64,000 nucleotides of DNA from Chitinophaga sp. Ak27. Its GTDB lineage: Bacteria > Bacteroidota > Bacteroidia > Chitinophagales > Chitinophagaceae. The stretch lies in NCBI RefSeq assembly GCF_012726295.1, contig NZ_JABAOB010000001.1, forward strand, positions 1,054,001-1,118,000. The letters are read 5' to 3'. Positions 42,941-52,253 of this stretch are shown here, piece after piece. The notes under the pieces were generated by a model. It was not told where the DNA came from, made no database searches, and worked only from the letters and a program-made list of their open reading frames with translations. Made by a program: the position numbers and the translations under genes. The stretch's first letter is position 1. The number at the start of each line of letters is the position of its first letter.

Positions 42941-45340
42941 TTAGAATTTATAGGATACCGTTCCGGTAAACTGGGTAGGCGGTATCGGGTTAATGCTATA
43001 GTTTTCGTGTACGTAGTAATTGTAAGTATTGGTAACGTTAGACACCTTGGCCATTACGGCAAAACGTTTGAAGTTGTATCCGGCGCTCAGGTCGAGAGTG
43101 GAGAAACCAGGTACAGAGATCAGGCGGCTGAATTTTTGTGTTTGACCGACAGTATTGTTCCAACCGGCGTAACGTTGACCAATGTAATAGAATCCTGCAC
43201 CAAATTTCAGTCCTTTCAGTTTAGTTTGTTGTAAAGTATAGAAGGCGCTGGCGTTGGCCGTATGATTAGGGTTGCCTACAAGGCGTTCTCCTTCTATAGA
43301 GCTACCTTTCAGACCAGAGGTCTTTTCGATGGTCATGTTGTTGTAGCTGTAACCGGCTACTACATCCAGTCCTGGCAGCGGGTGGCCGGCGATATCCAGT
43401 TCCACGCCCTGGCTCAGGGTTTCCCCAATCAGTGCTTTAATAGTGGTATTGTTATTAGGCGTTACACCATCTTTCAGGTAAGGCGCTGTTTGTGCATAGT
43501 TGTTATTTCGGATGCGATAAGCAGTTACGTTTACAGACAGTAAGCCATTGAAGAAATCGTTTTTAACACCCACCTCATATTGACTGATGATAGAAGGTTT
43601 CAATGTCTGGCTATCCACATCCAGGCCGGTATTTGGCGTAAAGGAGGTAGAGTAGCTGGCGAAGATGGCTGTATTGGCTACTGGTTTGTAAACGATACCC
43701 AAGCGGGGTGAAAATGCCTGATCATATTTTCCGTCACCTACTTTTTTACCTCCTTTGAAATCATATGCCACTGTACCTTCTGTTTGCAGGTAAGAATAAC
43801 GCAGACCAGCCAGTACTTTCAGTTTTTCTGAAATGCTGATGAGATCCTGAGCGTATACGCCTACTCTGTTGATCGGAGCATTAGTTACGGTAGTGAGCGT
43901 GGAGGTTGGCAGATCGGTTCTGCGGTTATATTTAGCCGGGTCAAATACATTGATACTGTCGTAGATACCGGTAGTACCCGGCAATACAGTTGGTACGCCG
44001 TAAGCATAGGTGCCAGTCAGGTATCTGTCGGCATCCACACCGGCGAGGATAGTATGTTCGAGGGAACCCGTTCTTACTTTACCGGTAAGATCCAGTTGAC
44101 CGGAATAATAGTCTTCGTTAGTAGCATTTCTGCCTAGCGGGCGTCTGAACTTACCGTCGGACTGTATTTGTATTCTTTCTATGGCGTAGTAATCGCGCTG
44201 GTATTTGGAGTAAGACACGATACCGTTGAGCGACCAGCCTTTGCCCAGTTTATGACGGATATTAGCAGAGGCAGTCGTTTGCTGGGTATGTGCATATTGC
44301 CAGCTTTCCCCAAAGAAAGTATTGCGTGGCACTTTCATGATGGCTGTATCGGAGATAGAGCCTATACCGAAGTCCGGTGTAAAGTCGTGTTTCAGGTAGT
44401 CGGCCTGTACCACTAATTCGGTGCGGTCGCTCAACTTAAACAACAGGGAGGGGTTGATATAATAACGTTTGGAGTGTACCTGGTCGCGGTAGCTGTCGGC
44501 GGTTTCGAAGGTACCGTTTACGCGGAACGCTACTTTTTTGGAGATAGGACCATATACATCGAAAGCGGGTTTCAGGAGTCCGAAGCTACCGGCTCTGAGG
44601 TTTATCTCTCCGCCGAAGTTGAATTTAGGTTGTTTAGTGACCATGTTCATCACTGCTCCCGGCGCTACGTTTCCATAGAGGATAGCAGCGCTTCCTTTCA
44701 GCACTTCTATTCTTTCCAGGGAGCTCATTTCCGGCATAGCACCGGCATTCACGCGGGCGCCGTTCTTGAACATATTGGTAGAAGAGAAGGCGTATCCGCG
44801 GGCGTTGAAAGCTTCCTGGGTACCTGCGCGGGTGGAGGCCATGTATACGCCGTTGATATTTTTCACCACATCGCTCATGCGCTGGGATTGTTGGTCTTCC
44901 AGCACTTCATGCCCGATGATGGCCACGCTCTGGGGCAGGTCCATCACGGGTACTGGTAATTTACCGATGCTCACTGGCTTTTTATTGATGGTGCGAGTCC
45001 GGGTACCATCTACCACAATTTCATTCAGCTGGCTGGAAGTTGCTTCCAGGGCCAGGTGCAGGGCGGTTACCTCGTCGGCAGCCACGGTAATGTTGTTGTG
45101 GAGGGTTTTAGTACCGGTATAGGAAACCACCAGGACGTAATTACCTGGCTTTACATTTTTGATGATAAATTGACCTTCTTCATCGGTGAGGGCGCCTTTT
45201 TTGGTGTCTTTTAAACCGATGGTTACGAAGCCGGCTGGCTGGCCATCCGCAGAGGTAATCTTTCCTTTGATGGTGCCGTTTTGCGCCAGTACAGTAAGGT
45301 TTATTAAAACGAGGCTGAGAATAAAGTATAAATGCTTCAA
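42941..45340 (-). CDS. TonB-dependent siderophore receptor
   Basis: 799 residues. The start is TTG at 45340: an in-frame TAG lies immediately upstream and there is no ATG in the signal peptide MKHLYFILSLVLINLTVLAQ. A carboxypeptidase-regulatory-like domain (about 22-105) precedes a FhuA/FepA-type plug: LPVPVMDLPQSVAIIGHEVLEDQQSQ, FNARGYAFSSTNMFKNGAR and RIEVLKGSAAILYGNVAPGAVMN. The barrel ends FTGTVSYKF. It should import ferric siderophores or a similar complex. There is no SusD partner and no visible iron-responsive site; the next gene upstream is a cytochrome gene ending at 45499. Confidence 0.92.
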   Translation of the reverse strand: MKHLYFILSLVLINLTVLAQNGTIKGKITSADGQPAGFVTIGLKDTKKGALTDEEGQFIIKNVKPGNYVLVVSYTGTKTLHNNITVAADEVTALHLALEATSSQLNEIVVDGTRTRTINKKPVSIGKLPVPVMDLPQSVAIIGHEVLEDQQSQRMSDVVKNINGVYMASTRAGTQEAFNARGYAFSSTNMFKNGARVNAGAMPEMSSLERIEVLKGSAAILYGNVAPGAVMNMVTKQPKFNFGGEINLRAGSFGLLKPAFDVYGPISKKVAFRVNGTFETADSYRDQVHSKRYYINPSLLFKLSDRTELVVQADYLKHDFTPDFGIGSISDTAIMKVPRNTFFGESWQYAHTQQTTASANIRHKLGKGWSLNGIVSYSKYQRDYYAIERIQIQSDGKFRRPLGRNATNEDYYSGQLDLTGKVRTGSLEHTILAGVDADRYLTGTYAYGVPTVLPGTTGIYDSINVFDPAKYNRRTDLPTSTLTTVTNAPINRVGVYAQDLISISEKLKVLAGLRYSYLQTEGTVAYDFKGGKKVGDGKYDQAFSPRLGIVYKPVANTAIFASYSTSFTPNTGLDVDSQTLKPSIISQYEVGVKNDFFNGLLSVNVTAYRIRNNNYAQTAPYLKDGVTPNNNTTIKALIGETLSQGVELDIAGHPLPGLDVVAGYSYNNMTIEKTSGLKGSSIEGERLVGNPNHTANASAFYTLQQTKLKGLKFGAGFYYIGQRYAGWNNTVGQTQKFSRLISVPGFSTLDLSAGYNFKRFAVMAKVSNVTNTYNYYVHENYSINPIPPTQFTGTVSYKF

Positions 45341-45444
45341 CTACTTATATTTTTCGCAAAGTTGCGGTGATTCAGTTCGTTAAAGGTATCAGATCGGGAA
45401 AATGATTTACGCAATCGGGAAAAAAACGGAAAAATGGAAAACAC

Positions 45445-45470
45445 AAAAAAGTCGCCTGTGTACAGGCGAC
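45445..45470 (-). terminator. Terminator of the cytochrome operon
   Basis: GTCGCCTG-TGTA-CAGGCGAC, a perfect 8-bp stem. On the minus strand TTTTTTGTGTTTT follows, 28 nt past the cytochrome stop. Confidence 0.85.
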
Positions 45471-45498
45471 TTTCGCTATTTCATTGAAATCCAAATAG

Positions 45499-46560
45499 TT
45501 AGCGTTCTGGCTTCATCCCATTCACCCATTGCCGGATCAGCGCCACCCCTTCTTTATGAATCACCGTACGGGCCAATTCCGGCATGGCCGTACCAGGCTC
45601 AATGCTATTCATCCGGTATACCAGGATGGAGTGTTGTGCATCGCCGGGGATTACGTCGTAATCGAGGCCGCCGGCGCCGCCACCCGCCGATACCGGCGAT
45701 TTCATCATTCCCAGGTGGTCGGTTCCCGTTTGTTCATATTCCAGGAATAGACCGGTGTTATAGGCATCGCCACCCTGGGTATGGCAATGGGCACAGTTTA
45801 CATCGAGGTAGGCCCGGGCGCGCTGACTCACGCTAAAGTGCACACTGTCTTTCCAGTCGGGCAGCTGCGGTACCTTATCCAGGACAGGCATACCTGTTAG
45901 TAGCCCGTTGGCAGCCCACTCCTGTAATTGATTGGCCGTTTGCCCATGGCGTACATAATTGAGGTTGCGCGCCTTGGGCCCAATGGGCGTAAGCACGCTG
46001 TTGTTGATATGACAACGTTTACAATCGTTGGTATTAGGCATCTGGTATACGGTCGACTGCTCCTGCCCCTTATCGTCCAGGAAAGTAATGGGAATTTTCT
46101 TACCCAGTATCCACTTGGCCGCGTCCTGCTGGTCTTTATTCCAGAGGTAATTCATTACCTTCCACTGATGGTCGGCCGGATCCCTGAATAGCAACCGGGT
46201 TTCTATCATCACCTTTTCGTGTGCAGGACTGGTGTACGCGAAGTTTTTAACGATGAAAGTAGAATCAGGAAAATCCAGTGCACCGTGATCGGTATAACGG
46301 ATTTGTTTTCCTGCCGGCACTACTACAAAACGGTCTTTCACTGCATAGTCGGTAAACAGCGGTGTGGCTAACTCATAATTCACTACACCCTTGCGGGGTG
46401 TGAGTGTTTTCAGGGCACCGGTGAAAAAGCCGTAGTCCGACAATTTATCTTTAAATTGAAACGGCCCGGCCACCGCAGCAGGCGCCGGGCGTTGCTGGCA
46501 ACTCTGCACGGCGGCCAGCCATAGTATTATACACAATATCAATAAGCAAAGCTTCCTCAT
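45499..46560 (-). CDS. SO2930-like diheme c-type cytochrome
   Basis: 353 residues with a lipoprotein-like signal (LWLAAVQSC, Cys21). Two heme-binding motifs are present, CKRCH (in PNTNDCKRCHINNSVLTP) and CAHCH (in DVNCAHCHTQGG). The N-terminal part (LSDYGFFTGALKTLTPRKGVVNYELATPLFTDYAVKDRF) is typical of the family known from Shewanella SO_2930. It probably shuttles electrons in the periplasm; the partner is unknown. It starts 15 nt after the beta-helix gene and is the last gene of a TonB receptor / beta-helix / cytochrome operon. Confidence 0.9.
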   Translation of the reverse strand: MRKLCLLILCIILWLAAVQSCQQRPAPAAVAGPFQFKDKLSDYGFFTGALKTLTPRKGVVNYELATPLFTDYAVKDRFVVVPAGKQIRYTDHGALDFPDSTFIVKNFAYTSPAHEKVMIETRLLFRDPADHQWKVMNYLWNKDQQDAAKWILGKKIPITFLDDKGQEQSTVYQMPNTNDCKRCHINNSVLTPIGPKARNLNYVRHGQTANQLQEWAANGLLTGMPVLDKVPQLPDWKDSVHFSVSQRARAYLDVNCAHCHTQGGDAYNTGLFLEYEQTGTDHLGMMKSPVSAGGGAGGLDYDVIPGDAQHSILVYRMNSIEPGTAMPELARTVIHKEGVALIRQWVNGMKPER

Positions 46561-46575
46561 CTCTCTAAGAAAAAT

Positions 46576-47856
46576 TTATTTACAAACATAAGGTGTCACA
46601 TCCGTGCTGGGATGCCAGTTCTTCGATTTCATATTCAGCGCATCCACATTCACAAATAGATTAGGACCCTGCTGCTGAATACAGAGGGAATCAGGGTTTA
46701 CCGCCGTACCTTTTGTGAGCACATTGGTCGTAATACCATCATAAGTAATAAACGGTAAACGGGCATTTTTGCGGGACGGATCCATCGCATTCAGCTGCTG
46801 CTCAATACCTACCAGTATTTTACCGGTATGATGCTCGTAAACGGCCGGTGGAAACGCAGCGCCCACCTCCATAGTATTATCATGGATATGCACGTTACGG
46901 GGAATCGGGAAATAATGATCATTGATTTTTGATCCCGCGCTTTCATCGATAAAAAATCCGGATACTACAGAAATAGCGCTGGAGTTGTTGTTGATAATAC
47001 GATTATGATGAAGGTCGATATCAGATGCCGCCAAAATCACCACTCCACTGCCGGGAGCCGCATTACCAACCCCCCACGTAGAGCCAAAGCTGCCTGATTT
47101 GGCGAAATTACGTTCGTTGTTATCATGAAAATAGTTGTTGTATGCTTTTACAAAACCGCCCCTTTTAGATAAATCCGGCAGGTCGAAAATCAGGAAACCG
47201 GCCGTATTTCCCCAAAACTCGTTGTCATACACTTCTGCGTGCGAAGTATTTTCTATTTCACAGCCGGCTACGTTTTTATATGCTTTACATTTACGTACAA
47301 TGGCGCTATCGGTTTGCCCTACATAAATACCGGCATCGGAAGCACCCTGCGCATAACAGTTTTCTACCAGCACATTTTTACACATTACCGGGTAAATAGC
47401 ATATCCACCGGTAGTGGAATCTGATACCGACCACACGGCATGCAGGTTAGTGATCACCACATTTTCGCTTTTGTTGATCTTGATCAGATCGCCTTTGGAA
47501 TCCCGCAGTGTAAGACCATCAATGGTAAATCCTTTTACGTCGGTAACCCGGATACCTTCCCCACCCTGGCTTTGCGCCGAGAAGTCCAGGATCGTTTTAT
47601 CCGGGCCAGCACCCTGTATTTTGATATGTTTTAGCTGCGCAATGCTCAAGTTGTCAAATTTGTACAGTCCCTCTTTCAGGGTAATGTTACTGCTGTCGGT
47701 GAGCGTCAGTAATGCTTCCGCTATTTTTGTTTCGTCTCCCGGACCAAAGCTCAGCTGTTTCTTATAACCGCCGGCATCTCCGGCATCTTTTACTTCCGGA
47801 CCCTTGCAGGCCGCCAGTAAGGATAACAACAACAGGTAGTGTGTGTATCGTTTCAT
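46576..47856 (-). CDS. Parallel beta-helix lipoprotein
   Basis: 426 residues with a lipobox (YLLLLSLLAAC, Cys17). It consists of repeated right-handed beta-helix turns, for example ITLKEGLYKFDNLSIAQ, VTDVKGFTIDGLTLRDSKGD, NVVITNLHAVWSVSD, NVLVENCYAQGASDAGIYVGQTD and AVISVVSGFFID-like rungs. Such proteins often bind or cleave polysaccharides. No pectate-lyase active site is clear. It sits between a TonB receptor (17 nt upstream) and a diheme cytochrome (15 nt downstream). This pairing recurs in Bacteroidota and may act in uptake or oxidation of a shared substrate, but its function is not established. Confidence 0.82.
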   Translation of the reverse strand: MKRYTHYLLLLSLLAACKGPEVKDAGDAGGYKKQLSFGPGDETKIAEALLTLTDSSNITLKEGLYKFDNLSIAQLKHIKIQGAGPDKTILDFSAQSQGGEGIRVTDVKGFTIDGLTLRDSKGDLIKINKSENVVITNLHAVWSVSDSTTGGYAIYPVMCKNVLVENCYAQGASDAGIYVGQTDSAIVRKCKAYKNVAGCEIENTSHAEVYDNEFWGNTAGFLIFDLPDLSKRGGFVKAYNNYFHDNNERNFAKSGSFGSTWGVGNAAPGSGVVILAASDIDLHHNRIINNNSSAISVVSGFFIDESAGSKINDHYFPIPRNVHIHDNTMEVGAAFPPAVYEHHTGKILVGIEQQLNAMDPSRKNARLPFITYDGITTNVLTKGTAVNPDSLCIQQQGPNLFVNVDALNMKSKNWHPSTDVTPYVCK

Positions 47857-47873
47857 GTAATTTATTTTTATTA

Positions 47874-50624
47874 TCAGAAAACATTGTATGCAAAAGTGAT
47901 GTAGTACATACCGCCAATAGCAGGACTACCAAAGCCGTTCCTGTAATAGGTATTGGTAAGATTGGTACCTCCCAGCTTGATGGTGGAATGCGCTTGTAGC
48001 AGGCGGTAACTCACCTGGGCATCGATCACCGCAGATGCCGGCACGGTACCGCTTCCGAAGCCTATCTGGTAGAAATAAGCCGGGCGATAACGGAAGGTAG
48101 TATTGAAAGAATAACGTTCTTTCTTACCAAAACCTGTGTTACCAAAATCTATATTAAACTTATAATTGGGCGTATTAAAATTATTTACCTGGCTGTTGTT
48201 CCGGTTCTTGAGGAAGTCGGACGAGAAATTGACCTTTCCCAGGAAGTGATGGGAGAAATCAATGCTCACGCTGGCCGCATAGCCATAGGTATTTACTTTT
48301 TCGGCGCCATTGTAAGCGATATTGTATTGAATATATTTGCTGTGGTCTAGGAATGCCTGTGGATCATCGGTTCCCGGCGTATTGGCTACGTTTACATAGC
48401 CGATAAAGTTCTTCCAGGTAGAGTAATATCCCAATACATCAATTAGTACCCTGCCTGCAATCAGGGAAGAGTAGCCTAACTCAAATGCATCTACGGATTG
48501 TGGCCGGATATCTTTCAGCTGAAACTGTTTCAGGTCGGCCGGATTTTTACTATGCTGGAAAGAGTCTACGCTACTCAGGGTGTAAGCCGGGTATTTATCA
48601 AAATGATACACGCCATTCAGTAATCGGTCGGAGCCCCCGGAAGCGAAGCTGTTGTAGTCTATCAGGGTGCTTTGCAGCGACTGGATATTGGAAGGGAAGC
48701 TATAGGCGTTCTGGTAAGAGAAGCGGATAAAGCTTTCCTTGTTTACTTCCAGTACGGCAGATACCCGGGTAGTGATACGTGGCTTGGCAAACAAAGTATT
48801 TTTATCGTACCTGAATGCTGCTGCCAGGCTGAGTTTATCGTGTATTACTTTTTTGGTGAGATGGGCATAAGCGCTGTATTCTGCTACATCGATCGGGGCA
48901 TCATTATCGGGGAATAAGGTGCCTTTGGAGTCCAATCGGTACAGGCGGTAGTTGAGCCCGGCAATCAGCTCGGCAAATTTTACCAGGTGGGTAAAGTTGT
49001 ATTGTACTTCGGTGTTGAACAGGCGGCTCCGGTCGGTAAACAGGGTACCACCTTTTGATGTCGGGATATTGGAGATACTGTCTTTCAGGTGTAGGAACCG
49101 GGGACTACCGACGTCTGGCCGGCCCTGGTCTGCAAATACCCTGGCCATATTGCTGGCATCGAGGTAGCTTTTGCCCTGCGACATAGCTTCCAGCAAAGCG
49201 CTGGTATATTGCGGGTACCAACCATCGCCGGTATTGGCATTGTAGCTGGGCTTCCAGGCTTCATTGATCAGTTGCACAGTAGGCATGGCAATGATGGTGT
49301 GCCCGGAGTTTTCGCGACTGGTATAGGCACGAACAAACCAGTGCTCGGCCTTTAATTCCGCCCGGTACTGGCCCAGGTGAAAGCCGGTCAGTGCATAACG
49401 GGTATCATTACTGTATACCGCGTTGCCCTGGCCGTAGGTGCCGGATAAAATAGCTTCCAACTTAGGCTTTATCTTATAGCGGAGTTCTACGTTGGCTTTG
49501 AACATTTTAGCATCGCTGCTCAGGTAACCATATTCGGGGTAGCCGGTGCGGGCCACATAATGACTTCCTTCTGCGAGCATGGGGTTGATAATAGGCGCCA
49601 ATTCCGGCACCTGCGCCAGAGCGCCTTCCAGGAAGGGGTTAATGTCTGCGGAGGTTTTACTGCCGTAAATGTTTACGCCATTGTAGTTAGGGTCCTGCCG
49701 CGGGCCACCGGGGCCATTGGTATTCGTGGTATCGTTGGCCATCCAGTCTTTCGCCTGGGTGTACTGCACATTTATCTTAAACGCAAACTTATCGCTTACT
49801 TTCTTTCCCCAACGCACGGTCCAGTCGTAATAAGGCGAGGGTCCCAACGGGTCGTTAGACTTCCCCTTTTTTACATGGTTCACGCCCTGGGTGATCTGGG
49901 CACTGAGTCCCTGGTATTTAAACGGATCTTTGCCGGTCATCACCATGGTACCGTTTAATCCGCGGGAACCATACAGCGCGGAAGAGGCGCCGGAGAGTAC
50001 TTCCAGGTTATCGACATCCAGCTCCGTCAACCCGATGATAGCGCCTATGGGAAAGTTGAGCCCCGGGGCCTGGTTGTCCATCCCATCTACAATCTGGGTG
50101 AAGTTGGTGTTACCGCTGGTATTAAAGCCGCGGGTGGTGATGGTGGTAAACAACAGGCTGGAAGTAGTCACGTCTACTCCTTTAAGGCCCTGGATCATGT
50201 TATAGTAGCTGGGCTGCGGGGAGTTGATGATGTCTTTGGTACCAATTCTTTCGATGGTTACGGGCGACTCAATTTTCTTTTGTACAAAGCGGCTGGCAGA
50301 AACCACCACTTCCTTCCCTAATACCGAGGCAGGTGATAATTCTACCCGCTGGAAACCGGGGCCGGAAACGGTGATCTCCTTTGTTTCAAAACCAACCGAT
50401 GACAGTATAAGGGTAACAGGATATGTCTTTCGCGTGGAGAACTTAAAATTCCCCTGGTCGTTGGTATAGTCGCCGTTGGGGGCTTCTTTCATGGTAACAG
50501 ATACTACAGGTACTACTTCTTTGGTAACGCTGTTCCGAACATTTCCTGAAATGACAATCTGTGCGGTAGCAACAAATTGTAACCCGAACAGGCAAACCAT
50601 ACTTATAAAAGTGGATTTAAACAT
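47874..50624 (-). CDS. TonB-dependent receptor with carboxypeptidase-like N-terminal domain
   Basis: 916 residues. Signal peptide MFKSTFISMVCLFGLQFVATAQ, then a carboxypeptidase-regulatory-like domain (ISGNVRNSVTKEVVPVVSVTM), a TonB-box-like stretch (GKEVVVSASRFVQKKIESPVTIERIG), a plug (DVTTSSLLFTTITTRGFNTSG, LEVLSGASSALYGSRGLNGTMVMT) and a barrel ending YYITFAYNVF. It differs from SusC proteins in length and lacks a SusD partner. It imports an unidentified compound. It is first in the operon with the beta-helix and cytochrome genes, 146 nt after a LytTR regulator gene that may control it. Confidence 0.92.
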   Translation of the reverse strand: MFKSTFISMVCLFGLQFVATAQIVISGNVRNSVTKEVVPVVSVTMKEAPNGDYTNDQGNFKFSTRKTYPVTLILSSVGFETKEITVSGPGFQRVELSPASVLGKEVVVSASRFVQKKIESPVTIERIGTKDIINSPQPSYYNMIQGLKGVDVTTSSLLFTTITTRGFNTSGNTNFTQIVDGMDNQAPGLNFPIGAIIGLTELDVDNLEVLSGASSALYGSRGLNGTMVMTGKDPFKYQGLSAQITQGVNHVKKGKSNDPLGPSPYYDWTVRWGKKVSDKFAFKINVQYTQAKDWMANDTTNTNGPGGPRQDPNYNGVNIYGSKTSADINPFLEGALAQVPELAPIINPMLAEGSHYVARTGYPEYGYLSSDAKMFKANVELRYKIKPKLEAILSGTYGQGNAVYSNDTRYALTGFHLGQYRAELKAEHWFVRAYTSRENSGHTIIAMPTVQLINEAWKPSYNANTGDGWYPQYTSALLEAMSQGKSYLDASNMARVFADQGRPDVGSPRFLHLKDSISNIPTSKGGTLFTDRSRLFNTEVQYNFTHLVKFAELIAGLNYRLYRLDSKGTLFPDNDAPIDVAEYSAYAHLTKKVIHDKLSLAAAFRYDKNTLFAKPRITTRVSAVLEVNKESFIRFSYQNAYSFPSNIQSLQSTLIDYNSFASGGSDRLLNGVYHFDKYPAYTLSSVDSFQHSKNPADLKQFQLKDIRPQSVDAFELGYSSLIAGRVLIDVLGYYSTWKNFIGYVNVANTPGTDDPQAFLDHSKYIQYNIAYNGAEKVNTYGYAASVSIDFSHHFLGKVNFSSDFLKNRNNSQVNNFNTPNYKFNIDFGNTGFGKKERYSFNTTFRYRPAYFYQIGFGSGTVPASAVIDAQVSYRLLQAHSTIKLGGTNLTNTYYRNGFGSPAIGGMYYITFAYNVF

Positions 50625-50770
50625 CGGCAGAACGATTTAGATGGCTTGGTTGTTAATTTTTACTGGCAATGAAAGGTCATGTGTGATAGAGCGATATTAA
50701 TAAAATACCGAAAGGGGAAGTGTTACCAGGTAAGACTTTGGGGCGAAAATGGGGCTATTAGGGGTAGAAA

Positions 50771-51658
50771 TCAGGCCGCGGGGGTGAATCGTTCCTGGAA
50801 CACCGGCAAACAGGTAGCAGATACCGGTACGGGGAAATCATGTAATCCCTCCAACTCCAGGTAATGCCCTTTTGTATTTTTCTTAAAAAGCACCACCTTG
50901 GTAATATTCACCAGGTAAGAACGGTGTGCCCGCACAAAATGCCGGGGCGATAAATAACCTTCCAGTTTCTTCAGGGACGTTCTCACCAGCTCTTTACAAA
51001 CCTGGTTACCCGACAGGTAATATACTTGTACATAATTATCTTCTGCCTTTACCAGGAGCAGTTTCCCAGGATGCAGGGTCAACACGGGCTTATCATGTTC
51101 ATCGCGGATCAGGATACAATTTTCTTCCGTTTTCTCCCCTACCTGTTCTTTATCTTTTTCCAGGCTTTTGAGCTGGGCTATTTTCTCCCGGGTAAAAAAC
51201 CAAAGCAGGGCTATGCAGTAAGGCAATGGAAAAATCAGGGAAGTATAACGGAGGGTATTCACAAATTCTGTCCAGGTAAAAAAGAAAGTATCCGTGATAG
51301 ACACATTTACGATGGTAACCAGCAGCGACACCAGCAATACTTCTCCCAAAAACCAACAACCGTAGGTGGCATTGGTTAACTTCCGGCGCACTTTCCAGCC
51401 TGCCAGGGCAAACTGGGTGATACAGAGCACAGCTACCCCACACAAAGTAAAAATGAGGAACAGGGGCATCAGCGCCAGGTGCTGCCCTTCATACCAGATA
51501 TTAATATTAAATGGCAGGAAAATATACATGAACAGGAAACTGAAAATGCTGCAAAAAACAACCAGGACTATCCTGTTGGTAACGGAATCCAGTAAAGTAA
51601 AGCGTGGTTGCTCTGCAACATATTTCGACACCAGTGGCAAAGTAGGTATGCTTTTCAT
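50771..51658 (-). CDS. Membrane-anchored LytTR transcriptional regulator
   Basis: 295 residues from the ATG at 51658; the frame stays open upstream for 71 codons but that part is not protein-like. Four hydrophobic segments (about 24-160) span the inner membrane, with no histidine-kinase or receiver domain. The C-terminal ~100 residues form a LytTR DNA-binding domain (LLLVKAEDNYVQVYYLSGNQV, RTSLKKLEGYL, FVRAHRSYLVNITKV, PVPVSATCLPVF). It probably senses a membrane or envelope signal directly and controls the downstream TonB receptor operon. It is divergent from a small membrane protein gene. Confidence 0.88.
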   Translation of the reverse strand: MKSIPTLPLVSKYVAEQPRFTLLDSVTNRIVLVVFCSIFSFLFMYIFLPFNINIWYEGQHLALMPLFLIFTLCGVAVLCITQFALAGWKVRRKLTNATYGCWFLGEVLLVSLLVTIVNVSITDTFFFTWTEFVNTLRYTSLIFPLPYCIALLWFFTREKIAQLKSLEKDKEQVGEKTEENCILIRDEHDKPVLTLHPGKLLLVKAEDNYVQVYYLSGNQVCKELVRTSLKKLEGYLSPRHFVRAHRSYLVNITKVVLFKKNTKGHYLELEGLHDFPVPVSATCLPVFQERFTPAA

Positions 51659-51797
51659 ATCGTGGATGATTTCTTCATTTAAGATAAGTAAAAAAGCTGT
51701 AATCGGGATGCAGCGGATCCTCGTTCCGGCAACTGTATTTTTTGAGGACGCAAATATATTAGATATTATCTTACAGGCAGATTTAAACCAATCGTAA

Positions 51798-52253
51798 ATG
51801 AACAGGGAATTCCGGATACCCACTTTTTTCAGAATCACCTGCCTTGTCATGAGTGTAGTGATGCTGGCCATGACCGGCTATGCCATTTCCCAGATCAACG
51901 AATCCCCGCTGTTTATCTTTATCACGTTTGCGAGCCTGCTCCTGGCCTGGTCCATGTTTGCCTATACCCGGCTGAAACTTACCTTTTCCGAACAGTCGCT
52001 GAACTTTACCGGTGGATGGCTCGCCCATCATGCTCCCTGGGGCGACATTTACAAAGTAGAAATGATGGAAGCGGGAAAATTTATGGAGCCACAGGTTACC
52101 CTGTTTTACGGTGATAAAAAGCTGACGATTACCCGTAGCATGTTTCTAAAACGACCCTACAAAGAAATATTACTGCTGCTGGAAAAGCGGCTGTCGCCTG
52201 ATCTGTTTACCGCACAATACCGGCAGATACGACAAAAAGTAATACAACCTTAA
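51798..52253 (+). CDS. Small membrane protein with PH-like domain, unknown function
   Basis: 151 residues with two transmembrane helices (about 10-32 and 38-56), then a cytoplasmic beta-rich part (LKLTFSEQSLNFTGGWLAHHAPWGDIYKVEMMEAGKFM and VTLFYGDKKLTITRSMF) that resembles bacterial PH-like membrane proteins. The start at 51798 is the first ATG. It overlaps the end of the convergent gene at 52250 by 4 nt. No function can be assigned. Confidence 0.7.
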   Translation: MNREFRIPTFFRITCLVMSVVMLAMTGYAISQINESPLFIFITFASLLLAWSMFAYTRLKLTFSEQSLNFTGGWLAHHAPWGDIYKVEMMEAGKFMEPQVTLFYGDKKLTITRSMFLKRPYKEILLLLEKRLSPDLFTAQYRQIRQKVIQP

